Below the pieces are notes generated by a model. That model saw nothing but the letters and a program-made list of their open reading frames with translations, was not told where the DNA came from and did not search any database. Of a stretch of 64,000 nt of DNA, positions 11,293 through 22,652 are shown one piece after another (the first letter of the stretch is position 1; the number at the start of each line of letters is the position of its first letter). The DNA is from Hydrangea macrophylla (taxonomy: Eukaryota; Streptophyta; Magnoliopsida; Cornales; Hydrangeaceae): NCBI GenBank assembly GCA_033977485.1, contig CM066994.1, positions 27,434,681-27,498,680 on the forward strand. Direction: 5' to 3'. The position numbers and the translations under genes are program-made.

Positions 11293-11510
11293 AAGAGGGA
11301 TATGGTTGAAGAGAAAAAAGAGGTTATGTGATTTGGGTTGAGTCTAGGTTTTTCTCTAGTCTCTTCTTGGTCTAGTTTGAACAAGAACAAAAACTTGCCA
11401 TGTCAGCATTAATTAGATAATTTATTTTTTCTTCAAATAATACTAGTTGAGACTTTGTTACCTCATTAGGTTGCCATGTTCGTTTGGTTTAGCTAAGCCA
11501 ATTTGGGATT

Positions 11511-11872
11511 AGTAATAAGCGCTACACCCACAATCTTTCCCACAATCATAAATTTTAGCTCTTGATTTAAGTTAGGGGTGGTGATTTTTGATACGATAAG
11601 TCGTTTTACTGAGATAACTCGAACACGATACGACATGACATGATTAATTTAAAATAATTTATATTATAGATAAATAGCACTCGAAACTAAAAATTAAACT
11701 CAAAGCACACAACTTGATTACGATGATGACACGAGAACCCGAATTGTCATCCCTAATTTAAGTGGATTTCATGAGGGTTCCACATAAGTTCTATACATGA
11801 CCCACTAAAATCAAGGGTCAAAGCCTCAAAATATGTTGGTTGTGAAAAAGATTGTGGGGGTAACATTTTTAC
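11511..11872. mobile_element. Mutator-like MITE, split by a nested hAT element
   Basis: Ends AGTAATAAGCGCTACACCCA and (reverse complement) GTAAAAATGTTACCCCCA form TIRs extending into CACAATCTTT. Flanks are TTTGGGATT (11502-11510) and TTTGGGATA (11873-11881), 8 of 9 identical. The hAT element at 11573-11755 interrupts it; joining across that insertion restores a structure colinear with 12509-12959. Confidence 0.6.
11573..11755. mobile_element. Short hAT element with perfect 8-bp TSD
   Basis: Ends TAGGGGTGGTGATTTTTGA and (reverse complement) TAGGGATGACAATTCGGG are hAT-like. ATTTAAGT flanks it on both sides (11565-11572 and 11756-11763), a perfect 8-bp duplication. It has no ORF. Confidence 0.8.
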
Positions 11873-11942
11873 TTTGGGATAGTTGTGATTGTTTGTATTT
11901 TTCATCGGCTATTAGAAAAATCTGATTCTTGTTTAAAATTAA

Positions 11943-12498
11943 GACAACTTACACTTTAGTCTATTAAATTATACGCCTATTTTCAATTAGGTCTATAAAC
12001 TTTTTTTTTTCCAATTGGGTCCTTGAACTTCAAAAATTCATTCAATCAGATCCAAAATCTTACACTGTTAGCTTAAATTATTAGAAATTATCACGTATGT
12101 TGCGCGTAATGCTTACTTGTCACATGTTAGGTGAAGACAAACACGGGAGATTGTGAATAGTGCAAAAAATTGCATTCATTCAGATCCAAAAATCTCGTTC
12201 AATCAAATTCGAAAACACATTCGACTAGATCCAAAATCGCATTCAATCATACTCAAAATCGCATAATTTTTTAGTCACTCACAATCTCTCATGCTTGTCT
12301 TAACCTAACATGTTACATGTAAACATTACGTACGTGTAACGTACGTGACAATTCTAATAATTTAAGTTAACAGTGTCAGAATTTGAGTTTGATTAAATGA
12401 AATTTTGAAGTTCAAGGATCCAATTGAAAAAAAAAATAGTTTATGAACCCAATTAAAAATAGGTGTATAGTTTGATGGACTAAAATGTAATTTGTCCA
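11943..12498. mobile_element. Long-TIR Mutator-like element
   Basis: Inverted arms of about 230 bp meet near 12215. They share blocks such as CAATTGGGTCCTTGAACTTC, TTAAATTATTAGAAATT and CTAACATGT in opposite orientation. TAAAATTAA lies on both sides (11934-11942 and 12499-12507), a perfect 9-bp duplication. It is non-coding; transcription would give a long hairpin RNA. Confidence 0.75.
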
Positions 12499-12508
12499 TA
12501 AAATTAAA

Positions 12509-12959
12509 AGTAATGTTTGCACTCATAATATTTTTTCACAACCTTTTTCAAAATCATACTCCCTCTGTCCATTATGTGTCCCCCTTTCCTTTTTGGGATG
12601 TCCTAGAATTATTGTCCGTTTTCTTAAATTAGTATGCAAATTTTACTTAATTTTTCAAACTATCATTCCTTGCAATTAACATAAAAAAAAATAATAATAA
12701 TAAATAAAAAGAAAAAGAAAGTGCAATGATGATGAACAATTATAGAAAGTAGGTGTAGATTTTTTTTGTCCACTTAAATAGTTGGATTCCTCAAGAGGGA
12801 CACATAAAATGGGACAGAGGGAGTACATCCTGGCCTTTGATTTCAGTGGATCCCATGAGGGTTCCACATGTGAGACCCATTGAAATTAAGGACCAAGATA
12901 TGTTGGTTGTGGAAAATGTTATAAAAAATGTTGTGGCCCTTGTGGGTGTAATATTTTTG
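12509..12959. mobile_element. Second copy of the 11511 MITE, split by Stowaway
   Basis: The right part (12826-12959) aligns with 11764-11872, sharing GAGGGTTCCACAT and ATATGTTGGTTGTG. The left part is 12509-12556, and a Stowaway element lies between. Flanks AAAATTAAA and AAAGATAAA match at 7 of 9 positions. Confidence 0.5.
12559..12823. mobile_element. Stowaway MITE (Tc1/mariner)
   Basis: Ends CTCCCTCTGTCCATTATGTG and (reverse complement) CTCCCTCTGTCCCATTTTAT are canonical Stowaway termini. TA dinucleotides flank it at 12557-12558 and 12824-12825. It is 265 bp and non-coding. Confidence 0.85.
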
Positions 12960-12975
12960 AAAGATAAAACACCTT

Positions 12976-13006
<31 letters not shown>

Positions 13007-13008
13007 TC

Positions 13009-13222
13009 ACTTCCCTGGGGGACGCACACGCAGACACACCCACACACACAACCCAAGCAAGACATAACTCAATAGATCGATCTCTACAGACTAAGGAATT
13101 GAGCCAGTTGTACAATAATAGATTAGGAGAAAATTCCCTCCCTACTGCCCCTGGAAAGATTCGAACCCTCCACCTCCCATTTAAGAGAGATGAAGTGATA
13201 CCACATGGACTATGACCCACTT
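13009..13222 (-). mobile_element. tRNA-derived SINE
   Basis: On the minus strand it starts near AGTGGGTCATAGTCCATG with a box-A-like GTGGTATCAC. A Pol III box B, GGTTCGAATCT (13158-13168), follows. The 3' tail is the (AAAT)n tract seen as (TTTA)n at 12973-13008. It is too diverged to be a tRNA gene because no cloverleaf forms beyond the promoter half. Confidence 0.65.
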
Positions 13223-13466
13223 AAAAAAACAGGTATTTTTCAAAAAGCTCAATCTGTAGCTTTAAAAAAAATTATTTCTAAAAGGCAATTATCTTAAAAG
13301 CTAATTATGAAAATCTCGAGAAAATGCAATTCAAAAGATTAGTAAAAGGGTAATATTTGGAGCACAAGCAACTTTCACTAACATTTATTAACACACTCTA
13401 TTTCTAAAAATCTCATGCAAAATTCATAAATTACTCGGATCATGGTTGACATTACTAAAATACTAT

Positions 13467-14243
13467 GGTAAAATGCAATTTGTACTTTTAAGTTATATCC
13501 TGTTTTGCACTTTTGTATCTAAATAATTTTTTATTTTTTTTATTTTTTATATTTTGATCTCTCAACTAATTCTTTGTAGTAGTTTGTCTTCTCCATCACT
13601 TTTCGCCTTAAAAATGACAAAAAAAAAATAGTTTTAATTACATATACACACCCTATAGTTAGTCATTTTCCCTTTGTGCCCTCATGTTTTATTTTTTGGT
13701 CAACCAAAAATGAGTTTTATTAGTCATGAAAAAAAATTATAATCAAAAGGTACAACAAACTTCAGCAAATGGCAGAGCTCAATAAAAGACAGAACTTTAT
13801 CAAAGAGCTCAAAAGTACCCCTTGTAGACTGTTTGACATCTTCTTCTTCTTCTTCTTTTTTTTTTTTTTATTAACCTAAATTACAAAAAATTGCAATTGG
13901 TAAAAATTGTCCAATGTAGCTTTTGACCAATTGCAACTGCAGATGTTATTTTACTAAATATTTAATTTTAATGTTTGGAGTTTCATAAGTATTAGAAAAA
14001 TGACAGTTGTTGTCAAACATGGCCCCAAACAAGGGGTATATATAATTAAAATAACTTTTTCCGTCACTTTTACGTCACTTTTAACAGTTAAAAGTGACGA
14101 AATGGACAAACTGCTACAAAGTATTAGTTGAGGGACCAAAATGCCATAAATATTAGTTGAGGGACCAAAATACGAAAAAAAAAAAATTTAAAATCAAAGT
14201 ACAAAACATTGTATAATTTGAGGGTACAAAATACATTCTACCC
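13467..14243. mobile_element. TIR element with 9-10 bp TSD (Mutator-like)
   Basis: Ends GGTAAAATGCAATTTGTAC and (reverse complement) GGGTAGAATGTATTTTGTAC are TIRs. AAAATACTAT flanks it at 13457-13466 and 14244-14253. The arms contain TTAGTTGAGGGACCAAAAT units and AAAAGTGACG palindromic pieces. The middle (about 13690-13900) has a CTT-repeat and A/T runs, possibly a later insertion. Confidence 0.65.
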
Positions 14244-14253
14244 AAAATACTAT

Positions 14254-15194
14254 AGTCATACTCTGAGAACTAATGCATAATGCTTCTGTATTTTAATTTC
14301 AGGATTATTGCTAAAAAAATGTACGAATTTATGGGATATTTCATATTTGTTAAAAAAAAAAAAAAAAAACACTATCATTTTAATGCCAGGAGGCTACTTA
14401 AGTAATACGAAAACTGATTATGAGGTTAACTAATTTTTAATAGTCAGTGTGATTGTATCGCTGCTATTTAGATACATATGAGTCTATGTCATGCTTAAAA
14501 ATGCTCTAAGAACTAGTTTATATATATATATATATATATTAAAAAAAAATGGCGATGCCATGCTTCACTTATTTAAATTTTTGAATTTGATTCTCAAATA
14601 CTTTACGAGCTGTATTGCATGCAGTAATATGTAGTACTATTAATTACCGTCACAATATATGATATAACTAAAGTACTAAACTAAACTACATTTACTGATT
14701 AATTTTCAATAAAAAAATTTCAGTCAAAGTTATCAGTGGATTAGATTTTCATTCTTTTTTGTCATTTCCAAATATATCCTAGGTAAATTTTTTTTTTTTT
14801 GGTATTAGTTTTTGAAGTGGTGAGAAAGAAAAGTTGTAGACTTCTAGATTTTTGGGACCACATTTGATAGTGGGACAAGAGAGAGAGAGAGGGTGATGTT
14901 TTGGGATTTAGCATTAATTGAGTCCGCTTATTGTCAAAGGAGATGAGAATGACGCGTTCCAAAAAATTCACCGCCTTAATTGGCCCGGCATTTCCTCGTG
15001 AAGACGAGCTCTGAAAGCAATGCATTGAATTAGAATGACCCCAAAAAAAAAAAAAAAGAAAAGAAAAAAGAAAAAAAGAAAAAAAAAACAATAAAAATAT
15101 TGGAAATAAAAAGCTAAGAGTCAACGATTTTCAAGGACCAGCCCAAACCCCGTGACGAGACAACTAGTGGACCTCGAGGTGTCCTATCTCTCCA
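14254..15194. other. Spacer, no gene seen
   Basis: It contains an A-run (14351-14368), a short (TA)n tract (14520-14540), a GA tract (14877-14892) and an A-rich purine tract (15042-15110). A minus-strand frame over the last tract is low-complexity Phe/Ser and is not considered coding. Confidence 0.5.
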
Positions 15195-15425
15195 TTTTTT
15201 TTTTTGGTACATCACACCCACACACAATTCACAGCCCCACTTGCATGGGGACGAGACAATCCCACATTAGAAAAGAACTCTGGCTAGACCCATAGAAAAA
15301 GCAGAGAAAAAGATTACCCACCCTACAAGGACTCTCCCACAAGGGGAGTCGAACCCACTCACTCTCTCTTAGAGAGAGAGTGGTGATACCACTCAGGCAA
15401 ACATGCTCTCGGTCTCCTCCTCCAT
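15195..15425 (-). mobile_element. tRNA-derived SINE
   Basis: On the minus strand the 5' part has TTTGCCTGAGTGGTATCACC (box A zone), then box B GGGTTCGACTCC (15345-15356). It ends in an oligo(A) tail, seen as a T-run at 15195-15205. The same box arrangement and orientation occur in the SINE at 13009. Confidence 0.7.
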
Positions 15426-15497
15426 TTGACATTGCCACAAACCTTCTCTCCCTCTCTTCGTCGATGACATGTTGACTCCTTCTGCCTCATTTTAGAA

Positions 15498-15866
15498 GAG
15501 CGTATTTTTGCTCACCTTATTTTTATTCGCTTTTATTTACCCAATCTTCTATTGAGTGATGGGAAATGTTTGACACATATTTTTTGACACAAAATATCAT
15601 TCGACTAATGAATGACACATATTCTACCATCGAACACATCCCACCCATCAAAATCAATTATTGACATGCGTTCGATGGTGGAATCCGCGCCAATCAATGG
15701 CCAGATAACACTTTGTGTCAAAAAATGTGTGTGTGTATAGCACTACTCGTGAGTGATATGTATCACATTCTAATAATTATGTTGATGATATAAGGACAAA
15801 ATAAAAATGAAATATGACATGTCATCCAATAAAGACCTGAGTGAACAATAATAAGCAAAAATAGAG
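15498..15866. mobile_element. MITE (copy 2 of the 1065 family) with nested element
   Basis: The left end GAGCGTATTTTTGCTCACC and right part (reverse complement ATGCTCACTCTATTTTTGC) are inverted. The right half aligns in inverted orientation with 1065-1219. A Mutator-like MITE (15561-15748) interrupts it. Confidence 0.45.
15561..15748. mobile_element. Mutator-like MITE, TTTTTTGACACAAA family
   Basis: The left end GGGAAATGTTTGACACATA pairs with the right end (reverse complement) GAGTAGTGCTATACACACAC. Both continue into TTTTTTGACACAAA. Flanks TTGAGTGAT (15552-15560) and GTGAGTGAT (15749-15757) match at 8 of 9 positions. The interior matches the copy in the WRKY intron at 9373. Confidence 0.65.
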
Positions 15867-16160
15867 TGAGCATAAATTTATTCATTTTAGACCGCCCGCC
15901 TTGCTCCAACTAATCTGCTCTATTAGAAATTATTTCATGTACCCATATAAAAAAAAATAATAATAAATTATTTCATGTACCGGTTATAACCGTGCGATGG
16001 TTATTGTGATAGTCTTTATTTTTTGCAAAGTTTATGTAAAATTTAGAGAATACTCGAGTCATAGTAAAGTTGTGCATGTATGATACTCACACATGATTAT
16101 TTCTCCCGAGTTTGTGGAAAGCTCTATGATACATCCTAATAGTTTATGATTTATGAGGCA
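15867..16160. other. Spacer, nothing recognised
   Basis: AT-rich sequence with short direct repeats of ATTTCATGTACC (around 15930 and 15968). No coding signal. Confidence 0.4.
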
Positions 16161-16169
16161 TTCTAATAA

Positions 16170-16355
16170 GAGAAATGTTAGGCACACAATATATTTCACA
16201 ATATATTCCACAATAGGGATTTAAATGTATGTACTCTGTGATGTGTAAGTGGTGCATAGAAAAGTGTAAAAAAATTCAAACAATACAGAGTACAATACAT
16301 TTAAAGCCCTGTTATAGAATGTGTTATAAAATATATTGTGTGTCTAGCATTTTTG
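16170..16355. mobile_element. Mutator-like MITE, 186 bp
   Basis: Ends GAGAAATGTTAGGCACACAA and (reverse complement) CAAAAATGCTAGACACACAA are TIRs. Flanks TTCTAATAA (16161-16169) and TTCTAATTT (16356-16364) match at 7 of 9. The interior (AAGTGGTGCATAGAAAAGTG) matches the copy at 63533, which has exactly the same length. Confidence 0.7.
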
Positions 16356-16696
16356 TTCTAATTTTGATGTTAAAATGTTGTACTGTTTTGATAATATATG
16401 GAGAGAAAAATTCGGTGAATGTATTCAGTAACTCCCTATCTTTTCCTTAATCTGCTCATTTATTCAACAAGAGTAGGCACCCCATGTCTCTCTAAGTCAT
16501 GTAATATTTATGAGGTCAAAAGAAAATAGAGAAAGTAATCAATGACTTCCAACTTGTTCCATTAATTGTATTTCGAACACTCCAGTTGTTAAATTAGTCT
16601 ATCAAAGTTGTGATCATGAACAATTTCAAAATCTACTCTCCCATTTTTATCTTTTATTTTCATTTTATTGTAAGGTCTGATTTGATTGGTTATTAT

Positions 16697-17132
16697 CAGG
16701 GCATATGCACGTAGGGGTAACAGGGGCACTCAACTTTTTAAAATTATTATTTTATTCTATAATTTTCTCACATTATTTATTTTTGTCTCTTAATTACCCC
16801 CTCTTAACTTTTCAAAATCACTATTTCACCTTATATATTTCATGCATTAGTTATTTTTGCTCCTTAATTGCCCCTCAACTTTTCAAAATAATTATTTTAC
16901 CTCATATATTTCATGCTTTATTCATTTTTTAATTGCCCTTCATCTTTTCAAAAAAAATTCTTTCACCTTATATATTTCATGCTTTATTCAATTTTGCCCC
17001 TTAATTGCCACTCAACTTTTCCAAAAAAAATGCTTTTAAGCTATTAAAAAAATTTTGGTCAGGGGCGCTGCCCCCGAACCTATATAAGTTTCTGCCCCCC
17101 CACCCCGGATAAGACTTCTGGATCCACCCCAG
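16697..17132. mobile_element. hAT-like element with internal tandem repeats
   Basis: It begins CAGGGCATATGCACG and ends GATCCACCCCAG. GTTATTAT flanks it at 16689-16696 and 17133-17140, a perfect 8-bp duplication. Inside (16725-17030) lie about four diverged units of roughly 75 bp, with CTCAACTTTTCAAAA and CTTATATATTTCATGC in each. Confidence 0.7.
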
Positions 17133-17164
17133 GTTATTATACATGAATGAATGTTTCTTGAGAC

Positions 17165-17637
17165 TAAGGTTGGAGTCAGGAATTTTTTTGGGGGTCTGAA
17201 GAAGCTATACGGCTGCCCCCCGAAATTTTTTTTTGGGGGGTTTTTTTTATACATATTTGATAATAAGATATAGTTTAAATTGAATTTATTTAAGAACAAT
17301 ATTATCTTTTATGTTAATATTTATACATTTTGGTGTCTATTTATCAACAAGATATGTTGTCAGTTTGGAATACTTAATTGGGGTGTGCTAGACTACATTT
17401 GGGCAAAAATATCACATGTATTAAAAAAATTCTCAAATTTTGGGATGGGCTAGACTATATTTAGGTTAAAACATCACATGTACTATTTTTTTTTTCTTTC
17501 AAATTTGTTGGTGAGTCGTCGAATGCTTATGGGGTTGGCTAAACTACAATTGAGCTAGAATATCACATTTACTAAAAACAAATTCGAAATTTTGGGGGTC
17601 TGCAGCCCTGTCGAACCTACTAGTGGCTCCGCCCCTG
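17165..17637. mobile_element. hAT-like element with 8-bp TSD
   Basis: The right end (reverse complement CAGGGGCGGAGCCACTAG) is a common plant hAT terminus. The left end TAAGGTTGGAGTCAGG is a degraded match. CTTGAGAC flanks it at 17157-17164 and 17638-17645, perfect over 8 bp. Internal repeats carry GCTAGACTACATTTGGG and ATATCACATGTA at intervals of roughly 65-100 bp. Confidence 0.7.
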
Positions 17638-17651
17638 CTTGAGACAACTAA

Positions 17652-18445
17652 TCTATTATCTACTATCTATATGTTATATCTAAAAGTCAAGCCTAAAAAT
17701 CTTCCCTTAGTGTGCCATGAGGCATTTTAATTCCCTGTTTTCCTTCTTTTTTAAAAATAAGAAAAAATTATTTTTTACATCATTGACTTTTTTATGAGTG
17801 TGTATATGTATTTGTACATATATGATTGCTTTGAAATAAAAAGAGTGCGTATCGGATTGTCTCTTCAGATGTTGGAATTGCAATTATTATGGTTTGTATA
17901 CCTATGTACTTATATGTATTCAAACACAAAGAATTATGGTTTGTTTTTATTGACACTTGCAAAATGAATATGTATAATTGCAAGATAAGAGGATTTAATT
18001 ACCATTAGGAAGTAATACCTGCATGCACATTATGAGCAGAAATAATGTGCATTACTATAGATATGTGTAAGTTTATGTCTAGATCATTAACACTTAAGGT
18101 TCAAAGAGCAGAAGAAATGCCACCAAAAGTTTTCGGCCACAACAAATACATACTTTCTATATGGTTATTACTTGATAATCAACAGGACAGCTTCAAAATC
18201 ACCACACAAAGTTAGAAGAAGATGTTATTAAATCAACACATAAATCACTTCTAAATCCAACCCAACAACGCTCAAATAGCGTCTTTACCATCATAATGTT
18301 CTAAACTTACACCTTTTTATGGCGCCCTTTTTATGTAGTTTTGGCAAAAGGATCACTGAGTTTCCAAATACCATAAGAAGTTAGTTTTGTTTAGATTTGT
18401 CTATATTCTAAAAAAGTCTCGTTCATTGCACGAGTTTTTGCCTAG
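17652..18445 (+). mobile_element. Non-autonomous Helitron
   Basis: It starts TCTATTATCTACTATC after an A and ends CTAG before a T, the A/T target rule of Helitrons. The 3' end has a short hairpin, CTCGT-loop-ACGAG (18419-18434), 7 bp before the terminal CTAG. There is no Rep/helicase coding and no TSD, as expected. It sits 7 bp beyond the hAT duplication at 17645. Confidence 0.6.
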
Positions 18446-19140
18446 TATATATATACATATAAAGACCAAAGCAAATGAAGCCTCCATAAGAAACCACGTC
18501 ATCTGCAAAAAAATCCTATGTGGCAGCCCCCTGTGATTTGCCTCAAATCAGCTATGTGATTCTCCTAAACTAAAGTGCAACTCTTCTACTTCTTCCTAAT
18601 TGTATATATATAAATAGTATAAGCATGCATGAATTTATGTGGTATTTACTGTTCATGTTAAGAACCTGGCCACACTACAAGAAAACAAGCCTTTTGTAAC
18701 GAAAGTTTTTGTGACGGATTGAAATCCGTGACAAAAAATATTTTTGTGACGAATTCTGTGACGGAAATGCATTTATCACAAATAAATTTGTATTCGTGAT
18801 GGAGACGTACCTATCTGACATATAAATTTTATTCGTGGCGGAAACGTACTAATCCGACACAAACAAATTTTTATTCGTCTCGAGTTCAATTAATCTGTCA
18901 CAAATAAGAGTTTATTTTTCCCAAAATTCAGCGCCAAATTTTTCCCCCAAAATTACCAATTCGGCACCCTTGAATCCAGATAAGCCCTCTGTCTCTCTCT
19001 CTGTCTCTCTCTCTGTCTCTCTCTCAAATTCATTTTCACGGCCATCCCTTTTGCTTTGCATATGAAATTATGAATCCTCTCAAAGGTACATACATATATA
19101 CACTTATACAAGTATGTACATATATATTTGTTGAAGTTAA

Positions 19141-19236
19141 GCTTCGGACGCAGCTCCTCGAAGCCTCGAACGCAGCTCCTCGAAGCCTCGAACGCAGCTC
19201 CTTGAAGCCTCGAACGCAGCTCCTTGAAGCCTCGGA
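19141..19236. repeat. 22-bp minisatellite
   Basis: Just over four head-to-tail units of CTCGAACGCAGCTCCT(C/T)GAAGC-type sequence, followed by a CT-repeat (19287-19329) and preceded by a CTCTGT/CTCTCT tract (18989-19024). It lies in the CACTA left arm. Confidence 0.85.
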
Positions 19237-19282
19237 CGGGTCCTCTTCACCTCTCTCTTTTCATCCTCTCTGCTTGGTAGAT

Positions 19283-19332
<50 letters not shown>

Positions 19333-20366
19333 CTTCTCTCTTCATCCTCTCTATTCATCATACGTGCACTGGTTAGGGTCAATGCCTAACTTGTCTCTCT
19401 CTTTAATCTCATACTAAAATTTTAAATCAGTAAATCGTGTAGAGAAATCAGTAAATCAAGTAGAGAAATCAGTGAAACCCTAACTTGTCTTTCCTTAATC
19501 TCTCTTCATCCTCTCTGTTCGATTTCTGTTCATGTAGAGGAATCAGTAAATTGCGTCTGATAGAAAGTTAGGACCTCATTGAATCCATGTAGACAGGCGG
19601 ACCACTTTCTGATTCCTGTTTATCATTGTGGAATACATACATTTTAATTTTATTTCTCTGTTTTTTGTTTTGTTTTGTTTTTTTCTTTTCTTTTAATTTG
19701 AAATGATGGACAATGTTGTAAATTGTTGTCCCATTTGGGTTGATTGATCAATTGATATGTGAAACATCAATGAGATTTTTCGGTATGTGTTGATCGTGCA
19801 GGTGTAGGTGCTGATTATTAGAGAGACACTTTTGCCGATTTATCTTGTCAAATACAACTCAAATTCTTGGTGACATTGATCTAGACTCTACAATGAGGTA
19901 TGAGATGAAGCTCCTTTTTTTTTATTTATTTCTCTCATCTCTGTTCTTTTGAAACCCTAATGATGGTTCCATGACCACCACCGACCACCACGAACCACCA
20001 TTGTCGTCTCGTCTGAAAAGCTTTGATTGGGTGTCATGATTCCGACAAATTTCAGCTATGAAAAAACTTTTTCGAACAAAGGTGACAATTGATCTCTAAT
20101 TGATTTGCTTAAGTTTAATTCTGAAAATTATAACTCCTGATCTGTAATCAACTTTTGGTCAAAATTTGAGTATTGCTACTATTTGTTCAAGTGTATTTCG
20201 AAAGACACTACTGATCTCTAATTAATAAAGTTGATTCAATCCATGATTCGACCTTATTGTGTGAGCCCAAGGGTAGAAGTTACTTCATATAGGGGAAGTT
20301 TAGGTACCCGACTATGTATAGGTGTTATGAAAAAGTTAAACAATATTCATGTGGTGGTTTTAATAC

Positions 20367-22635
20367 TATAGCACCCGTGTACGGGTTTGTTGTATTTCAT
20401 TACATTTTCCATGCATGATAATGTGAGGTGAAGTGCATTTGTGACACGTGTAGGAGTGAGTTGTGACTCACTAGTCGATTTGGGTGTCTGTGTAAGAGAA
20501 CCCTCTGCGACTGTGTGAATTGAATGTTTTGTTGTGGTGATGTCTCTCCGAGATTGAGATGGTCACTGTGGAATACCTTAAATGTTTGTCCAAAAATAAA
20601 TGTTTACCTGTGTATTTCACTATCTGTATTATTATCTGGTTTAGATTATGTTCCTGTTGTTAATTTTAGTATCCTGGTGAGGACGAATTAACACGCTACA
20701 TAATTGGTAGGCTAATTAGTAATTTCATAAAAATCATGCGAAATTGCGCTTTAGCAACCAAACAGAACTTAGATGAAAACTGTTATAATTTTTAGTTTTT
20801 ACTCATGAAGCAATGAATTAGACGTGTAAGACATTTTGGAGAATAATTAGGAGTTTTGAGAACTCACGGGGAGTTAAACACAATTTTTTAGAGTTGTGCT
20901 TATATATAGATAGAGGTGACTTAGATATTTTTATAAATTTTCTAACCTAAAATCAAAAAGAGGATAAAGAGAAAGATTGGTTCTTCGACCTTCATGGCGA
21001 CAATCGACGGACTTCTACCCATTTGTTTTCTTCTAAATTTCATATTTGAACTCCTCAATGTAAGAGCTTTGTTTTGATATTCACTAGGACTTGTTTGGTT
21101 AAGTTTTCTGAAAATTTGCTTTCTAGAATTTTCTTAAAAAGTTGTTAATTGAACTTTTGATCGATAGGGATTGTACTAGACGGGCTTCTGCACGATCTTT
21201 ATGCTCGGGTTTTCCTTTGAAAGAATTTTAGGAGCATTAATCGAAGGTGAGTCATTCATCTATGAGTTTTGGAATGATTTCTTGACATGTATTCATGTTT
21301 TGTATGAAAAGCATGTGTTAGTTCATAAATATATATTATGTAGTTCATATTGGATGATTATAGTGATAAGTAGGTCCAATTGTACGATGAAATATTTTGA
21401 TTATGTCGAAAGCATGGTGAAATGTGTTTGAGCATGTTTAGTTGCTATTTGGGTCAAAGGAGCACGTGGTACCAAGCCATCTTGTGGAGCCGTTATAGGC
21501 ATAAGCTCATTTGAAGAAAAGAAACGTGAGTCTTACCTTGTCGTGTGGACTTATTGGCGAGGAGTCGTGGAATAGGAGTGTGGAACGTACACGTGAGACT
21601 CTGGAGACTAGTATGAAATGTGGAGGATGTGAATGCGAGCATGTTTATCATTCATCTACATGGTTGTTTTATTCACTAAGTGTTAGCTTAAATGAATCAA
21701 AATATGTGAGTGTTAGCTCAAGTAACCATTGCAGGTGGAAATGTCGGCGAGGAATCAGAGATGTGATCACGGGATGTCGGGAGTTCACTTAGAAGGCGAC
21801 TTATAGATGTTTATCTCGTAGTTTTGTAATCGAATTGTTTATTTAATTTGTTTCTTTAAGGAACTTGTAATAAAATCGAATAATAGTTGGTAATGGGAAT
21901 TGGAGAATAAAAGCTCTGGATTTTGATATATTATAATATATTATCGTATATCTTTTGTTATGTTGGAGTTGTGAATGTACTCAGGAGCTTAGGTTCAAGT
22001 ACGTAAAGGAGTTGATGTCATTCCTTATTCCAAGTTTGGAACACAAATGAGATTTCTGCCAAATGTGCCCTTAACGTGTTTTGTAAATGTTTTCCTTCAA
22101 GTGACATATTGTTAGATATGTCTAAATAACTATCATAAAGTTTCGGAAGAAATGGAACTGGAAAAGGGACTTTTTGTTGCGTCGAAAGTTGGACCAAAAT
22201 AGATGGTTTTGCTATCAAGGGACTTTCGACCGATTGAAGGAGTTCATTCGATCGGTCGAACACCCCTATGTTTGATTTCTCAGCAAAGGCATCTGGGCCG
22301 AGGGACTTTTGATCGGTCTAGCGAGACCCTTCGACCGGTCAAAAAACCCCATATCCATTTGTTTGTTTTCTACTTCCAAACCATTTCAAATGTTCTATTT
22401 ACAAAGTTAAGCTTCTTTTGGGACCCTTTTAAAGGAAAATTAGTTGGATTAAATTTTGAATCCTCTGGGCAAAAAGTTTATATTTGGTTGGCTCCAGTAC
22501 GTAGTGAATTGAGAGTTGTGTTTCTTTTCCGCTGCGTGTTATTAAACTAATATTTTGGGAACTTTAATGAATTGATTTGGCCTTGGTGGTGTGCCACGGG
22601 CTTCAATTTCGCCTTCGTGGAACCAGGCTGTGACA
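20367..22635 (+). repeat. Gypsy A 5' LTR
   Basis: It starts TATAGCACCCGTGTACGGG and ends GGCTGTGACA. A TATATATAG motif near 20902 may be the TATA box. Four imperfect TTCGACCGGTCGAA palindromes occupy 22226-22345. Confidence 0.85.
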
Positions 22636-22640
22636 TTTAG

Positions 22641-22652
22641 TGGTATCAACGC
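22641..22652 (+). promoter_or_regulatory. Gypsy A primer-binding site
   Basis: TGGTATCAACGC lies 5 bp after the LTR. It is complementary to the initiator-Met tRNA 3' end, with one change from the usual TGGTATCAGAGC seen in gypsy B. Confidence 0.75.

Noticed and set aside
13150..13215. tRNA gene near GGTTCGAATC
   Set aside because: Only promoter boxes A and B are tRNA-like; no full cloverleaf, and an (AAAT)n tail follows, so SINE.
19141..19236. CRISPR-like repeat array
   Set aside because: Head-to-tail units without spacers, in a plant nuclear context.
19070..19417. Frames of 115 (plus) and 81 (minus) codons
   Set aside because: Made by a 22-bp minisatellite and a CT repeat; Ser/Leu or Arg/Glu periodicity only.
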